Shown here: positions 1 through 6,538 of the stretch, one piece after another
How the letters are laid out: each line of letters opens with the position of its first letter
How positions within the stretch are numbered: position 1 is the first letter of the stretch
Origin: Actinomycetes bacterium
GTDB lineage: Bacteria; Actinomycetota; Acidimicrobiia; Acidimicrobiales; Acidimicrobiaceae
Reading direction: 5' to 3'
Assembly: GCA_021823045.1 (NCBI GenBank)
Contig: JAKAPB010000024.1
Location: forward strand, 1 to 11,901
Length of the DNA stretch: 11,901 bases
The notes under the pieces: model-generated
What the model was told of the DNA's origin: nothing
Seen by the model: the letters and a program-made list of their open reading frames with translations, nothing else
Databases searched by the model: none
Position numbers and translations under genes: made by a program

Positions 1-103
1 TCTCAACGACAACTCCGATTACTTCGCCCTCTTGCCACTTGGGAGCTGGGGCTCTATTAGCATCGCGCACCCTTGGCCCGACGTGGTGAGATCTACTTTC
101 CAT
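1..103 (-). CDS. N-terminus of an unrecognised protein, cut by the window edge
   Basis: A minus-strand ATG at 101-103 opens a frame that stays open for 34 codons to the window edge. The peptide begins MESRSHHVGP and continues through a basic, proline-rich stretch into a hydrophobic beta-strand-like segment (GEVIGVVVE). An in-frame TAG lies four codons upstream, so this ATG is the first available start in the frame. A weak GAGGG sits about 12 bases before it. The gene begins 54 bases after the stop of the zinc-ribbon gene on the same strand, so the two may be co-transcribed. I do not recognise the family, and 34 residues are too few to assign one. That it is coding at all rests on position, frame and composition only. 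Confidence 0.4.
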   Translation of the reverse strand, partial: MESRSHHVGPRVRDANRAPAPKWQEGEVIGVVVE

Positions 104-157
104 GCTACGAGCCTACCCTCTGGCACAACCTACGACTTGTCTGAAAGAGTGCCCGAG

Positions 158-385
158 TTACTCGTCTATCTCCTCGTAAACCTCAACAACCGACTTTGCC
201 GAAGAACACCATCTGCAAGAAACCTCGGATACATCGTCCGCTAGGATCTCTTGGCCTTCAATATTCAGCTCACCACCAAGGGAGTAGTGATAGAAGGACT
301 TAGTTGTCTGTGTTCTGGTGACATCAAAACGTGTCACATTGCCACAGTTCTCGCAGCGATATCGCAAGTTAGTCATCGAAGGCAC
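158..385 (-). CDS. Small zinc-ribbon protein (75 aa)
   Basis: This short protein carries two CxxC knuckles, CENC at residues 11-14 and CRWC at 57-60, separated by about 42 residues that include FYHYSLGGEL. Together they should bind one zinc ion as a zinc ribbon. Similar 60-75 residue zinc-ribbon proteins of unknown role are common in Actinobacteria (general knowledge, not searched). The start is chosen as GTG at 383-385 because a strong GGAGGAG ends 7 bases before it. The ATG three codons further in (374-376) would be 16 bases from that site. The frame can be extended to an ATG at 529, but the extra residues do not resemble the family and would read through the Shine-Dalgarno. Function is unknown; nucleic-acid or protein binding is only a guess from the fold. 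Confidence 0.75.
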   Translation of the reverse strand: MPSMTNLRYRCENCGNVTRFDVTRTQTTKSFYHYSLGGELNIEGQEILADDVSEVSCRWCSSAKSVVEVYEEIDE

Positions 386-411
386 AATAACACTCCTCCG
401 ACACAAACCCT

Positions 412-504
412 TTATCTCGAGTGACAAAGTTCTCTCAACGGCACCTTGGGCCCGTCCGGCACCGGAGTTGCCCGCGAATCCAAGGGCTTGCCATCCGCTT
501 TCAT
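412..504 (-). other. Orphan Shine-Dalgarno with a possible 30-codon ORF
   Basis: On the minus strand a perfect nine-base anti-Shine-Dalgarno match, AAAGGAGGT (505-513), directly abuts an ATG (502-504). That ATG opens a 30-codon frame starting MKADGKPLDS and ending in TAA at 412-414. The spacing is too short for good initiation. A second ATG in another frame (492-494), 11 bases after GGAGG, gives only 19 codons. The site lies just upstream of the zinc-ribbon gene, so it could be a leader peptide, the start of a broken gene, or chance. Confidence 0.2.
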
Positions 505-539
505 ACCTCCTTTCGCTACTGATCAGCAATGAACTAAGC

Positions 540-1457
540 TCAGTGGGCCGGGAGCGTGTAGGTCGATCCCACAGACACCCTTCCGGCTGCTTCGAGCAGG
601 CAAGCCAGCGGTGTCGGCCAAGCCGGGTGGGTGAAGTTATCCTGATCTGGAATCAACCGATACCCAACCACGGGATCCAATACCGAAACACAGCTCAACC
701 CCAGCGTCTCATCGGCTGATCAGACGGACCACCTCGGACCAATGGTGGCATGAGTCACGGTACTGCACTTGACCATATGCAATCGCCCCATGATGATAGT
801 CAATAACACTAAGCCGACGATCTGTCTTGAAACACAGCAGAGCTGATGACCCCTCTATCTGTTCGCCTCTAAATGGCCTTAGCTGGCTGTCCGCCCGGTA
901 GCTAAGGCTGTCTTAGTGGCCACGAGCGGTAATGGAGCTGTTTGAGTGTTCACGATGGCTGACTGGGCGGCCAAGGTGGTTGCAAACCATGTAGGAGACA
1001 AATCCCACCCACGCTTCAGTGGGGCGAGACCCTTATCTACTAACAAAACGCTTTGGCGCCAAAAAGGGCAGATTGACCAGTAGGAAGGGAGGCGTACTCC
1101 ATGGGGATCTCAGACCTGTTGTCGCACCAACGAACCTCTTCAGCTCGAAAACTGGTCGGCCGGGAGTTTAAAAGTGGTGGCCAAGCACCTCCACCGCATC
1201 CTCGAAGTATGTGTGCAGTAGCACAGTAGGAGCCTAAATCCAAGCAACTCCTCGGCCCACCGCTAGCGGTATCGAGCTCGACTCCGATGCCAGATCATTC
1301 GGCGCCAGAGGAGGAGTGGCATTTGACCTTGACAGGTTTTAGGAGTGCAGCACCAGGTGAGGCCAAAACCGCTAAGGGAACCCGAAGAAGGGGTGGGAGT
1401 ATAAGTGATTACTATCGCTTCGTTACTTGGATGAGCCGCACAGCAAGCACTAACCAT
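540..1457 (-). pseudogene. Possible decayed, multiply frameshifted gene
   Basis: Four consecutive stop-free frames on the minus strand overlap end to end: 1036-1167, 882-1109 (76 codons), 712-912 (67 codons) and 543-719 (59 codons, ending in TGA at 540-542). They alternate between only two reading frames, so three one- or two-base shifts would give a stop-free path of about 208 codons over 543-1167. The composition looks protein-like, for example PFLLVNLPFLAPKRF, GWDLSPTWFATTLAAQSA, SALLCFKTDRRLSVIDYHHG and VGYRLIPDQDNFTHPAWP. More disrupted pieces can be followed up to an ATG at 1457. I do not recognise a family. Open runs of 60-80 codons are expected by chance in 1 kb at this GC, so this is a tentative reading based on composition and frame continuity. 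Confidence 0.25.
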
Positions 1458-1509
1458 CAGTTATAGGCACAAAACCGCCAAAAAATCAGCACTACGTCCT
1501 AGCTTATAT

Positions 1510-1523
1510 AAAACGTATGTTCG
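1510..1523 (+). promoter_or_regulatory. LexA (SOS) box-like sequence
   Basis: The 14 bases AAAACGTATGTTCG match the Gram-positive/actinobacterial SOS-box pattern CGAAC-N4-GTTCG at eight of its ten fixed positions. The right half is perfect and the left half has AA in place of CG. The site ends 15 bases before the ATG of the exonuclease/GIY-YIG gene and just upstream of its likely -10 element, where a bound repressor would block transcription. SOS control of the UvrC-like nuclease Cho is known in E. coli; its use here is inferred. Confidence 0.4.
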
Positions 1524-1525
1524 TA

Positions 1526-1531
1526 TAGATT
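1526..1531 (+). promoter_or_regulatory. Putative -10 element for a leaderless start
   Basis: TAGATT fits the actinobacterial -10 pattern TANNNT and lies 7 bases before the ATG at 1539. There is no Shine-Dalgarno between them. That arrangement fits a transcript beginning at or beside the start codon. No convincing -35 is visible. Confidence 0.35.
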
Positions 1532-1538
1532 ATTAGCT

Positions 1539-3095
1539 ATGCAATTGAGCTTGGAGCTAGAACTCTCCCTCTTAGCAAACACTACATTCTCAGTGATCGA
1601 CTTTGAGACAACCGGAACAGATCCTCAGTTGGACCGTATCACCGAGGTCGGAGTTGTCAAAGTAAGAGGCGGGGAGATCCTGAAGACAATCTCTTGTTTC
1701 GTCAAGCAGCAGCGGAGGATACCACCGGCCATAACCGGCTTGACGGGGATCACAAACAAGATGCTATTGTCAGCTCCGAGTGAGGAGTCGGTAATAGAAG
1801 CGATCTACAATCTCGTTGAAGGCTCGGTCATAGTTGGTCATAATGTCATGTTTGACCTGGGATTCCTAAAAGCAGCTTATGAAAGGGTCGGCTACGAGCT
1901 CAAGAATACAAGGATTGACACCCTCGCCCTTTCGCGAAAACTCTTAAGCGGCGAGGTTGCCAACTTCAGATTAGCCACCCTAAGCCGCTACCTAAGACTT
2001 GACCACCAGCCAACACATCGAGCCTTTGACGACGCTCTAACGACAGTTGAGCTATTACATCTATTGATCGAAAGGGCCGGGACCTATGGGTGCACCCGCA
2101 TCGAAGAGCTTTATCGGCTCTCAAAGATCGATCTTAACTCTGTCGGATCGAAGTTAGGGATAGCCACCAAACTCCCTCACCACCCAGGGGTCTACCTCTT
2201 TAAAGACTCAGACGGCAAAGTCATTTATATCGGAAAAGCTACCGACCTAAAGGCCAGGGTCAGGAGTTACTTCCATAGCGACACAAGACACAAGACGCCG
2301 ATGATGCTCAAACAAGTCGCCACGATCGATGCCATGACCTTCAAGACCGAAACGGAAGCTGCAGTGGCAGAGATAAGACTTATCCAAAAGCAAAAACCAC
2401 ACTTCAACAAGGTCTACGTTAACCCAAATAGTTATGTATACCTGGTAAACAATCCAGTCTTGAAGGTAGTCTCGGAGGAAGTCTTGCCCTCTTGGGATGG
2501 TTCAGGTGACTCCCCTGGCTTGCTCGGCCCGATTCGTACCAAAACCCAGGCCAAGCTATGTATCGAAGGATTAAGCTTCGCCGGACCAACTCTCAATACT
2601 GGAGCTAACTCGCCTTTCAGTATTGCCAGTCTCTTTACGAAAGGAACCCTCATGGAACTCCATCACAAGACGATAAGTGAAATAGACCGGCTAGCGAGAA
2701 GCATGAGATTTGAAGAGGCCGAGCTTCGACGTCAGGCGGCCACAACGACCTATTCTCTCGCCCTGCGCCAACTGGAATTGGGTTGGCTAATGACTTCTGC
2801 CTCAGGGACCAAAATAGGCGATTCAGTCGTTGCGGATGGAGTCCTAAGAGACCTTTCGCCTTCCTGGACCACGTCCGACCATGTGCCGATCGAACTTAAA
2901 CTAGACATCGAAGATACTCCCAAAGGGTTGACTAGAAAGCGACTCGACGAGATGTGCATACTACTTGGATATCTAAAGTTAGAAAATGCCCAGCGGACCG
3001 AGACGTTTTGCAGCGGCAACGAGATCCATCGACTCCTGAGCGAACTAACAACTGCGTTAACCCCCCGGGGATCAGATATTGACATCTACAAGTAA
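1539..3095 (+). CDS. DEDDh exonuclease fused to a UvrC-like GIY-YIG nuclease
   Basis: This 518-residue fusion protein should act in DNA repair. Residues about 15-180 are a DnaQ/epsilon-type 3'-5' exonuclease. The DEDDh residues are visible: D21 and E23 in DFETTG, D106 in HNVMFDLGFL, and H160 and D165 in HRAFDDA. Residues about 211-295 are a GIY-YIG domain like the N-terminal nuclease of UvrC and Cho, with PGVYLF (Y219), VIYIGKA (Y230), R240 and E278 in TEAAVAEIRLI. A GPIRTK-type segment (330-335) and a UVR-like helical motif (about 375-400, ending MRFEEAELRRQA) follow. The RNase H-like C-terminal nuclease half of true UvrC is absent. The architecture resembles mycobacterial Rv2191-type proteins but is shorter than I recall for that family. 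The ATG at 1539 is the only usable start, because an in-frame TAA lies at 1509-1511. There is no Shine-Dalgarno. Confidence 0.9.
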   Translation: MQLSLELELSLLANTTFSVIDFETTGTDPQLDRITEVGVVKVRGGEILKTISCFVKQQRRIPPAITGLTGITNKMLLSAPSEESVIEAIYNLVEGSVIVGHNVMFDLGFLKAAYERVGYELKNTRIDTLALSRKLLSGEVANFRLATLSRYLRLDHQPTHRAFDDALTTVELLHLLIERAGTYGCTRIEELYRLSKIDLNSVGSKLGIATKLPHHPGVYLFKDSDGKVIYIGKATDLKARVRSYFHSDTRHKTPMMLKQVATIDAMTFKTETEAAVAEIRLIQKQKPHFNKVYVNPNSYVYLVNNPVLKVVSEEVLPSWDGSGDSPGLLGPIRTKTQAKLCIEGLSFAGPTLNTGANSPFSIASLFTKGTLMELHHKTISEIDRLARSMRFEEAELRRQAATTTYSLALRQLELGWLMTSASGTKIGDSVVADGVLRDLSPSWTTSDHVPIELKLDIEDTPKGLTRKRLDEMCILLGYLKLENAQRTETFCSGNEIHRLLSELTTALTPRGSDIDIYK

Positions 3096-3416
3096 TAAAC
3101 CTCGCCTCAAGCGCCTAGGCCCGGAACTTTGGTGGAAAATGCGCTAGTTTAGTGGACTGCTATAACCGGGTGGCAGAACAATTGCACTGCCTAGAGCCAT
3201 CACGCTAATGCATCTTGGAAATCTACTTGGGAACCAAAAGACGCTATTCAATGATCTTGGCTCCAAGCATCGTTGACATCACAGTGAGCAGGTCCGACCT
3301 GCCGTCACTTCCATAAAACCATTGATACAAGGGGCAAAGGACGCAACACCCAGTCGACTGACGCACTTGGTGGTCAGCCTTCGGTGCCCCTAGTAGGTCT
3401 CATTCTCAACTGCGGT
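3096..3416. other. Convergent intergenic gap, no intact gene
   Basis: These 321 bases separate the exonuclease gene (plus) from trpD (minus), whose ends face each other. No strong hairpin followed by a T-run was seen for either gene. The gap contains a short minus-strand open frame (listed separately) and a 10-base perfect palindrome CAGTCGACTG (3351-3360) of no evident meaning. Confidence 0.6.
3244..3366 (-). CDS. Possible 40-aa peptide downstream of trpD
   Basis: A minus-strand frame is open from 3399 to a TAG at 3244-3246. Its first plausible start is GTG at 3364-3366. The peptide contains the cysteine cluster STGCCVLCPLYQWFYG and ends DLLTVMSTMLGAKIIE. It begins about 50 bases after the trpD stop and has no clear ribosome-binding site. 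The composition looks coding, but a 51-codon open run is unremarkable by chance. It could be a small protein, a remnant of a larger gene, or noise. Confidence 0.2.
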   Translation of the reverse strand: MRQSTGCCVLCPLYQWFYGSDGRSDLLTVMSTMLGAKIIE

Positions 3417-4505
3417 TCAATGCCCGAAGATTGGATTTGCCATTCTCCTCGACGTCTCAACCAGTTGCTCCAGCGCTCGCTTGGCACCTCCAGAAGATAT
3501 CGAACGGTCTGCAACACTGAGTCCATCCTCGATATCCTTCGCAGCACCGGCGACTACCAGGGCACAAGCCGCATTCAGCACAGCGATATCTCGACGAGCA
3601 CCTTGGTCTCCTTCAAGAATTGAAACTAGGGAGCTGGCATTGTATTTTACGTCTCCACCCGCCAGGTCTTCGAGCTTAGCCCTTTTGATGCCGACTGACT
3701 TGGGGTCGAAGTCGTAACGCTCCAATGATACCTTGCCCACCTCGTCCCTCGTCAAGTGGATAATATGGCTATGGCCAGTAGTAGTTACCTCGTCAAGACC
3801 ATCGTCGCCGTAGACGACCATCGCAGAGCGAGAACCGATCCGCTCAAGAACTCCCACCATAGACTCGGCAATCTGGGGGTCCGATATCCCTACAAGCTGC
3901 CGCTTTGCCAAGGCAGGGTTTACAAGGGGGCCTAGAAAATTGAAGACCGTTGGAATCTTCAGACCTCGTCGAACGGCAGATACATTGGCCATCGCCGGAT
4001 GGAACGTAGGAGCAAAACAGAAGCCGATCTTAGCTTCTTCCATGCACCTCGCAACCCCAACTGGCCCCAGGTCAATGACAACTCCAAGATGCTCCAAGAC
4101 GTCGGCCGAGCCACTAAGTGAAGAGGACGCCCTCCCTCCATGTTTGCAAACCGTAACGCCGGCCCCGGCAAGGATCAGGGCCGCTGTCGTTGAGACATTG
4201 ATTGTCCCTTTCTTGTCCCCACCCGTTCCGCAGGTATCGACAACTTCACCTTCGAAGGTAACTTTGGTGGCAAAACTGAGCATCGAATCGGCAAATGCAG
4301 ACATCTCTTCGATAGTCTCGCCCTTGGTCCGCAAAGCCGCCAAGAATGCAGACATTTCCATCTCGCTAGCCCTTGCTGAGAGAATTTCGACCATCGCCGA
4401 ATTAGCCCAAGGGTAGCTAAGGTCTCCCCTTCTAGTTAAGGTAAAAATAGTCTCCGGCCAGCCAGGGAAGTTAAAATCGATTGAAGGAGAGTCTGAAAGT
4501 TCCAT
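3417..4505 (-). CDS. trpD: Anthranilate phosphoribosyltransferase
   Basis: TrpD transfers the phosphoribosyl group of PRPP to anthranilate, the second step of tryptophan synthesis, in the cytoplasm. The 362-residue protein has the expected order: an N-terminal helical segment ending SAFLAALRTKGE (52-63), the PRPP-binding glycine loop VDTCGTGGD (89-97) with INVST (102-106), and the KHGGRASSS signature (121-129) followed by GSADVLEHLG (132-141). Length is close to the usual 340-350. The start is fixed by an in-frame TAG four codons upstream. There is no Shine-Dalgarno, but TAGATT lies 6 bases before the ATG, suggesting a leaderless transcript. It is not flanked by other trp genes. The gap to the acyl-CoA dehydrogenase upstream on the same strand (121 bases) is full of inverted repeats, so independent transcription is likely. 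Confidence 0.97.
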   Translation of the reverse strand: MELSDSPSIDFNFPGWPETIFTLTRRGDLSYPWANSAMVEILSARASEMEMSAFLAALRTKGETIEEMSAFADSMLSFATKVTFEGEVVDTCGTGGDKKGTINVSTTAALILAGAGVTVCKHGGRASSSLSGSADVLEHLGVVIDLGPVGVARCMEEAKIGFCFAPTFHPAMANVSAVRRGLKIPTVFNFLGPLVNPALAKRQLVGISDPQIAESMVGVLERIGSRSAMVVYGDDGLDEVTTTGHSHIIHLTRDEVGKVSLERYDFDPKSVGIKRAKLEDLAGGDVKYNASSLVSILEGDQGARRDIAVLNAACALVVAGAAKDIEDGLSVADRSISSGGAKRALEQLVETSRRMANPIFGH

Positions 4506-4511
4506 AACAGG

Positions 4512-4517
4512 AATCTA
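4512..4517 (-). promoter_or_regulatory. Putative -10 element for leaderless trpD
   Basis: On the minus strand TAGATT lies 6 bases before the trpD ATG, with no ribosome-binding site between. It is the same hexamer, at nearly the same distance, as before the exonuclease gene at 1526-1531. No clear -35 is seen. Confidence 0.35.
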
Positions 4518-4561
4518 GCAGCGCTAGCTCGGACGGCCCGACCCGGACAAAGAGGGAAGCA

Positions 4562-4614
4562 GTTTGAAGTCTGTTTTCAAACCTGCCAACCAAAGGTTTG
4601 GGTAAACTGACCCA
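4562..4614 (-). promoter_or_regulatory. Stacked inverted repeats upstream of trpD
   Basis: Three separate perfect inverted repeats lie in 53 bases between the acyl-CoA dehydrogenase stop and trpD. GTTTGAA (4562-4568) pairs with TTCAAAC (4576-4582) around a 7-base spacer. CCAAA (4590-4594) pairs with TTTGG (4597-4601). TGGGT (4599-4603) pairs with ACCCA (4610-4614) around 6 bases. None is followed by a T-run on the minus strand, so an intrinsic terminator is unlikely. They may be operator sites or a folded leader. The longest (21 bases overall) is the best operator candidate. Confidence 0.35.
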
Positions 4615-4626
4615 CTGTAATCCGCT

Positions 4627-5802
4627 TCAGTCCCACCAAAGGTCGCCGTCCAAAACCCCCTTACCAATCAAACCTAGCTGAACCTGCGACGTGCCTTCGA
4701 CAATAGTAAGCTGGCGGGCGTCACGATAAAAAAGCTCTGTCAAATGATCCTCCATGTACCCCGCTGCGCCAAGCAACTGCAAGGCTAATCCGGAAGCCTT
4801 AACCGCAACTTCTGACGCGTAGTATTTGGACATCGAAAGGTAAGGAACCCACTCTTTGGTATATCTCCCCTGGTCCGCATAGTATGCAGCGCGATAAGTG
4901 AGGAGCCTGGCGGCCTCAATTTCGGTTGCCATTTTGGCAATCTCCCACTGGATTCCCTGAAAGTCTGAGATTTTCTTGTTGAATGCATCCCTGGTTTTTA
5001 CGTAGTCGACCGCGTACATCAAAGCGCCCTCGGCAAGTCCGATCCCTCGAGCCGCTACTATCGGCCGCATTGCGTTCAGACCAAGCATCGCTAGGCGGAA
5101 GCCCCCGACCTCTCCAATGACGTTCTCCTTTGGGACGTGGACGTCGCTAAGAACAAGTTCGCCAGTGTCGATGCCATGAACGCCCATCTTCCTATCGGTT
5201 CTGGGGACAGAAACACCATCTAAGTTTCGCTCCACTATGAAGGCAGTGATTGACGAGTGTTCCCTAGAAGCTGGTTCCTGAGTTTTTGCAAAGACCGTAT
5301 ACCAGTCAGCCTGAGCAACGCCAGAAATCCAACTCTTCGTCCCGCTTAGAATCCACCCACCCTCGTTATCCGGATCTGGGATCGCCCGAGTCCGCATCCC
5401 CGCCACATCGGAACCAGCCTGCGCCTCTGAGAGACAAAACGAGGCCTTCTGGTTTCCCTTTGCGATCTGTGGAAGGTATTTCGCTTTTTGGAATTCGGAC
5501 CCGGCGATCATAATTGGACCCGTTGGGAGCCGGGTCAAAAGGAGCATCAAGGCTATCGTATTGGAATACTTTGCAACCTCTTCAATGGCAATAGTCAAGC
5601 CCAATATCCCTGCGCCAGACCCCCCGTACTCTTCCGGAATGCAGAGTCCCAACAGATCGGCGTCTTTGAGAATCTGAAATATATCCTCTGGATACTCCCC
5701 AGACTTATCGATCTCCCTAGCTCTTGGAGCCACCTTCTCCTTAGCAATCCTGCGCACAGTTTCTTGAAGATCAACAAATTCTTCAGGAAGGTCAAAATCC
5801 AT
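4627..5802 (-). CDS. Acyl-CoA dehydrogenase family protein
   Basis: This is a 391-residue flavoprotein of the acyl-CoA dehydrogenase family, which oxidises acyl-CoA thioesters to 2-enoyl-CoA and passes electrons to electron-transferring flavoprotein. The first family signature CLSEAQAGSD is at 123-132 and the FAD-contacting WIS at 158-160. The second signature region runs from QLLGAAGY (342-349) through LFYRDARQLTIVEGTSQVQ (357-375). E369 in VEGT is in the position of the catalytic base of short- and medium-chain enzymes. The usual GG of QxxGGxGY is GA here (G345-A346), a mild departure. Chain length and substrate cannot be read from sequence. A GGTGG sits 6 bases before the ATG. It is 144 bases downstream of DUF3501 on the same strand; a 13-base palindrome lies in between. 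Confidence 0.92.
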   Translation of the reverse strand: MDFDLPEEFVDLQETVRRIAKEKVAPRAREIDKSGEYPEDIFQILKDADLLGLCIPEEYGGSGAGILGLTIAIEEVAKYSNTIALMLLLTRLPTGPIMIAGSEFQKAKYLPQIAKGNQKASFCLSEAQAGSDVAGMRTRAIPDPDNEGGWILSGTKSWISGVAQADWYTVFAKTQEPASREHSSITAFIVERNLDGVSVPRTDRKMGVHGIDTGELVLSDVHVPKENVIGEVGGFRLAMLGLNAMRPIVAARGIGLAEGALMYAVDYVKTRDAFNKKISDFQGIQWEIAKMATEIEAARLLTYRAAYYADQGRYTKEWVPYLSMSKYYASEVAVKASGLALQLLGAAGYMEDHLTELFYRDARQLTIVEGTSQVQLGLIGKGVLDGDLWWD

Positions 5803-5844
5803 TCTCCACCACCTACTTAGAAAACTCTCCGAAACTAGCTAGTC

Positions 5845-5857
5845 GACAAGACTTGTC
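5845..5857. promoter_or_regulatory. 13-base palindrome, candidate operator
   Basis: GACAAG-A-CTTGTC is a perfect 6+1+6 palindrome, 43 bases before the acyl-CoA dehydrogenase start in the 144-base gap after DUF3501. Size and placement fit a dimeric repressor such as a TetR/FadR-type regulator of fatty-acid genes. No regulator gene lies next to it. A second, looser inverted repeat (GTTCGC at 5892-5897 with GCGAAC at 5916-5921) lies between it and DUF3501 and has no T-run. Confidence 0.35.
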
Positions 5858-5946
5858 ATGCATAGCCGACAAAACTGCTTATCCTAGCCACGTTCGCGAA
5901 GATGCTACTACGTCGGCGAACTGGAACTCGACTAAAACGCCCCGCA

Positions 5947-6534
5947 TCAGTAAGTCCAGTCAGAAAGAATCGACTGCCGGAATTCGTCGCTGAGATCGGT
6001 CGAGTACTGATACTCGGGATGGTCTACCATTAGCTGCAGGTCTCCGTCCATGAACTTACCCACCTGTGCTTCAGACATGTCGAAGGCGATGTAATGAACC
6101 GTGGAGGTGATGTCTGAGCGAGTCAATTGAGACTCGTGTTCTTTCTCGGGTTTTGCCCGCACGACTTCGCCATCATTGAGGACCAAGGCAATGCTCCTCT
6201 CGATCCCGACCAGCAGCGGGAGCCAATGCTTCAGCTCCTCTTGGGTAACGAGTTCGATAAATACCGTCGCCACCATTTGGTGTTGCTTTGGTACAAGGGG
6301 CTCATAAGTATCAAGCTCTTGTGCAATGGCTTCATCCGAAATCATCTTCTCCGCCCGAGCCATCTCTTGTATCTGGAATTTAATGGTTTTTTTCGATTCA
6401 AATAGGGCGGTCAAGATCGGGCCCAAAGCTACTCGCCGAGTCTTCTTATGATCGATAATCTCTCGCCTAAACTCAGCGCGTATCCGTTCGTACTCTCTGA
6501 GATCCATTATTTCATCAAGGCCCAGTTTCGCCAT
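5947..6534 (-). CDS. DUF3501 family protein
   Basis: The 195-residue product fits the DUF3501 family, whose biochemical role is not established. The N-terminal part LDEIMDLREYERIRAEFR, followed by HKKTRRVALGP and an FES...TIKFQIQEMAR segment, is the family's hallmark (recognised from memory). The start is ATG at 6532-6534: a strong AAGGAG lies 7 bases upstream, and the ATG is 4 bases after the TGA of the Fe-S gene. An earlier in-frame ATG at 6579 would add 15 residues, overlap the upstream gene by 41 bases and lose the family alignment. The near-overlap shows translational coupling with the Fe-S protein. DUF3501 genes are commonly found beside rubrerythrin and HdrD-like Fe-S genes, as here. 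Confidence 0.88.
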   Translation of the reverse strand: MAKLGLDEIMDLREYERIRAEFRREIIDHKKTRRVALGPILTALFESKKTIKFQIQEMARAEKMISDEAIAQELDTYEPLVPKQHQMVATVFIELVTQEELKHWLPLLVGIERSIALVLNDGEVVRAKPEKEHESQLTRSDITSTVHYIAFDMSEAQVGKFMDGDLQLMVDHPEYQYSTDLSDEFRQSILSDWTY

Positions 6535-6538
6535 TAAA

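Larger units (their letters stand above)
386..1538. other. 1.15-kb stretch without an intact gene
   Basis: No convincing complete gene, tRNA, rRNA or mobile-element end was found here. The stretch holds a perfect Shine-Dalgarno-like AAAGGAGGT on the minus strand (505-513), a set of overlapping minus-strand open frames that may be a decayed gene (540-1457), and the promoter region of the exonuclease gene (about 1500-1538) with a LexA-box-like sequence. I looked for T-loop sequences (GTTCGA-type), SRP RNA, RNase P RNA and tmRNA signatures by eye and saw none. Without a search, a lineage-specific RNA gene cannot be excluded. Confidence 0.6.

Noticed and set aside
318..719. 133-codon plus-strand ORF
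   Set aside because: It runs antisense through the zinc-ribbon gene and the minus-strand open frames, has no ribosome-binding site, and its product has low-complexity, non-family-like text.
541..1040. tRNA, SRP RNA, RNase P RNA or tmRNA in the gene-free stretch
   Set aside because: No T-loop, GGAAGGAAGCAGCC-type, GAGGAAAGTCC-type or tag-peptide sequence was found on either strand by eye.
1040..1243. 67-codon minus-strand ATG ORF
   Set aside because: Its product is rich in Cys, Trp and Gly with no recognisable pattern, and it competes with the more protein-like overlapping frames. No Shine-Dalgarno.
3351..3360. CAGTCGACTG palindrome
   Set aside because: A 10-base palindrome alone, in a convergent gap with no promoter, is within chance expectation.
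3940..4416. 158-codon plus-strand ORF
   Set aside because: It lies entirely antisense inside trpD, whose motifs are complete; a shadow frame.
4506..4626. Trp leader peptide or T-box upstream of trpD
   Set aside because: The short frames here contain at most one Trp codon, and no T-box core sequence was seen.
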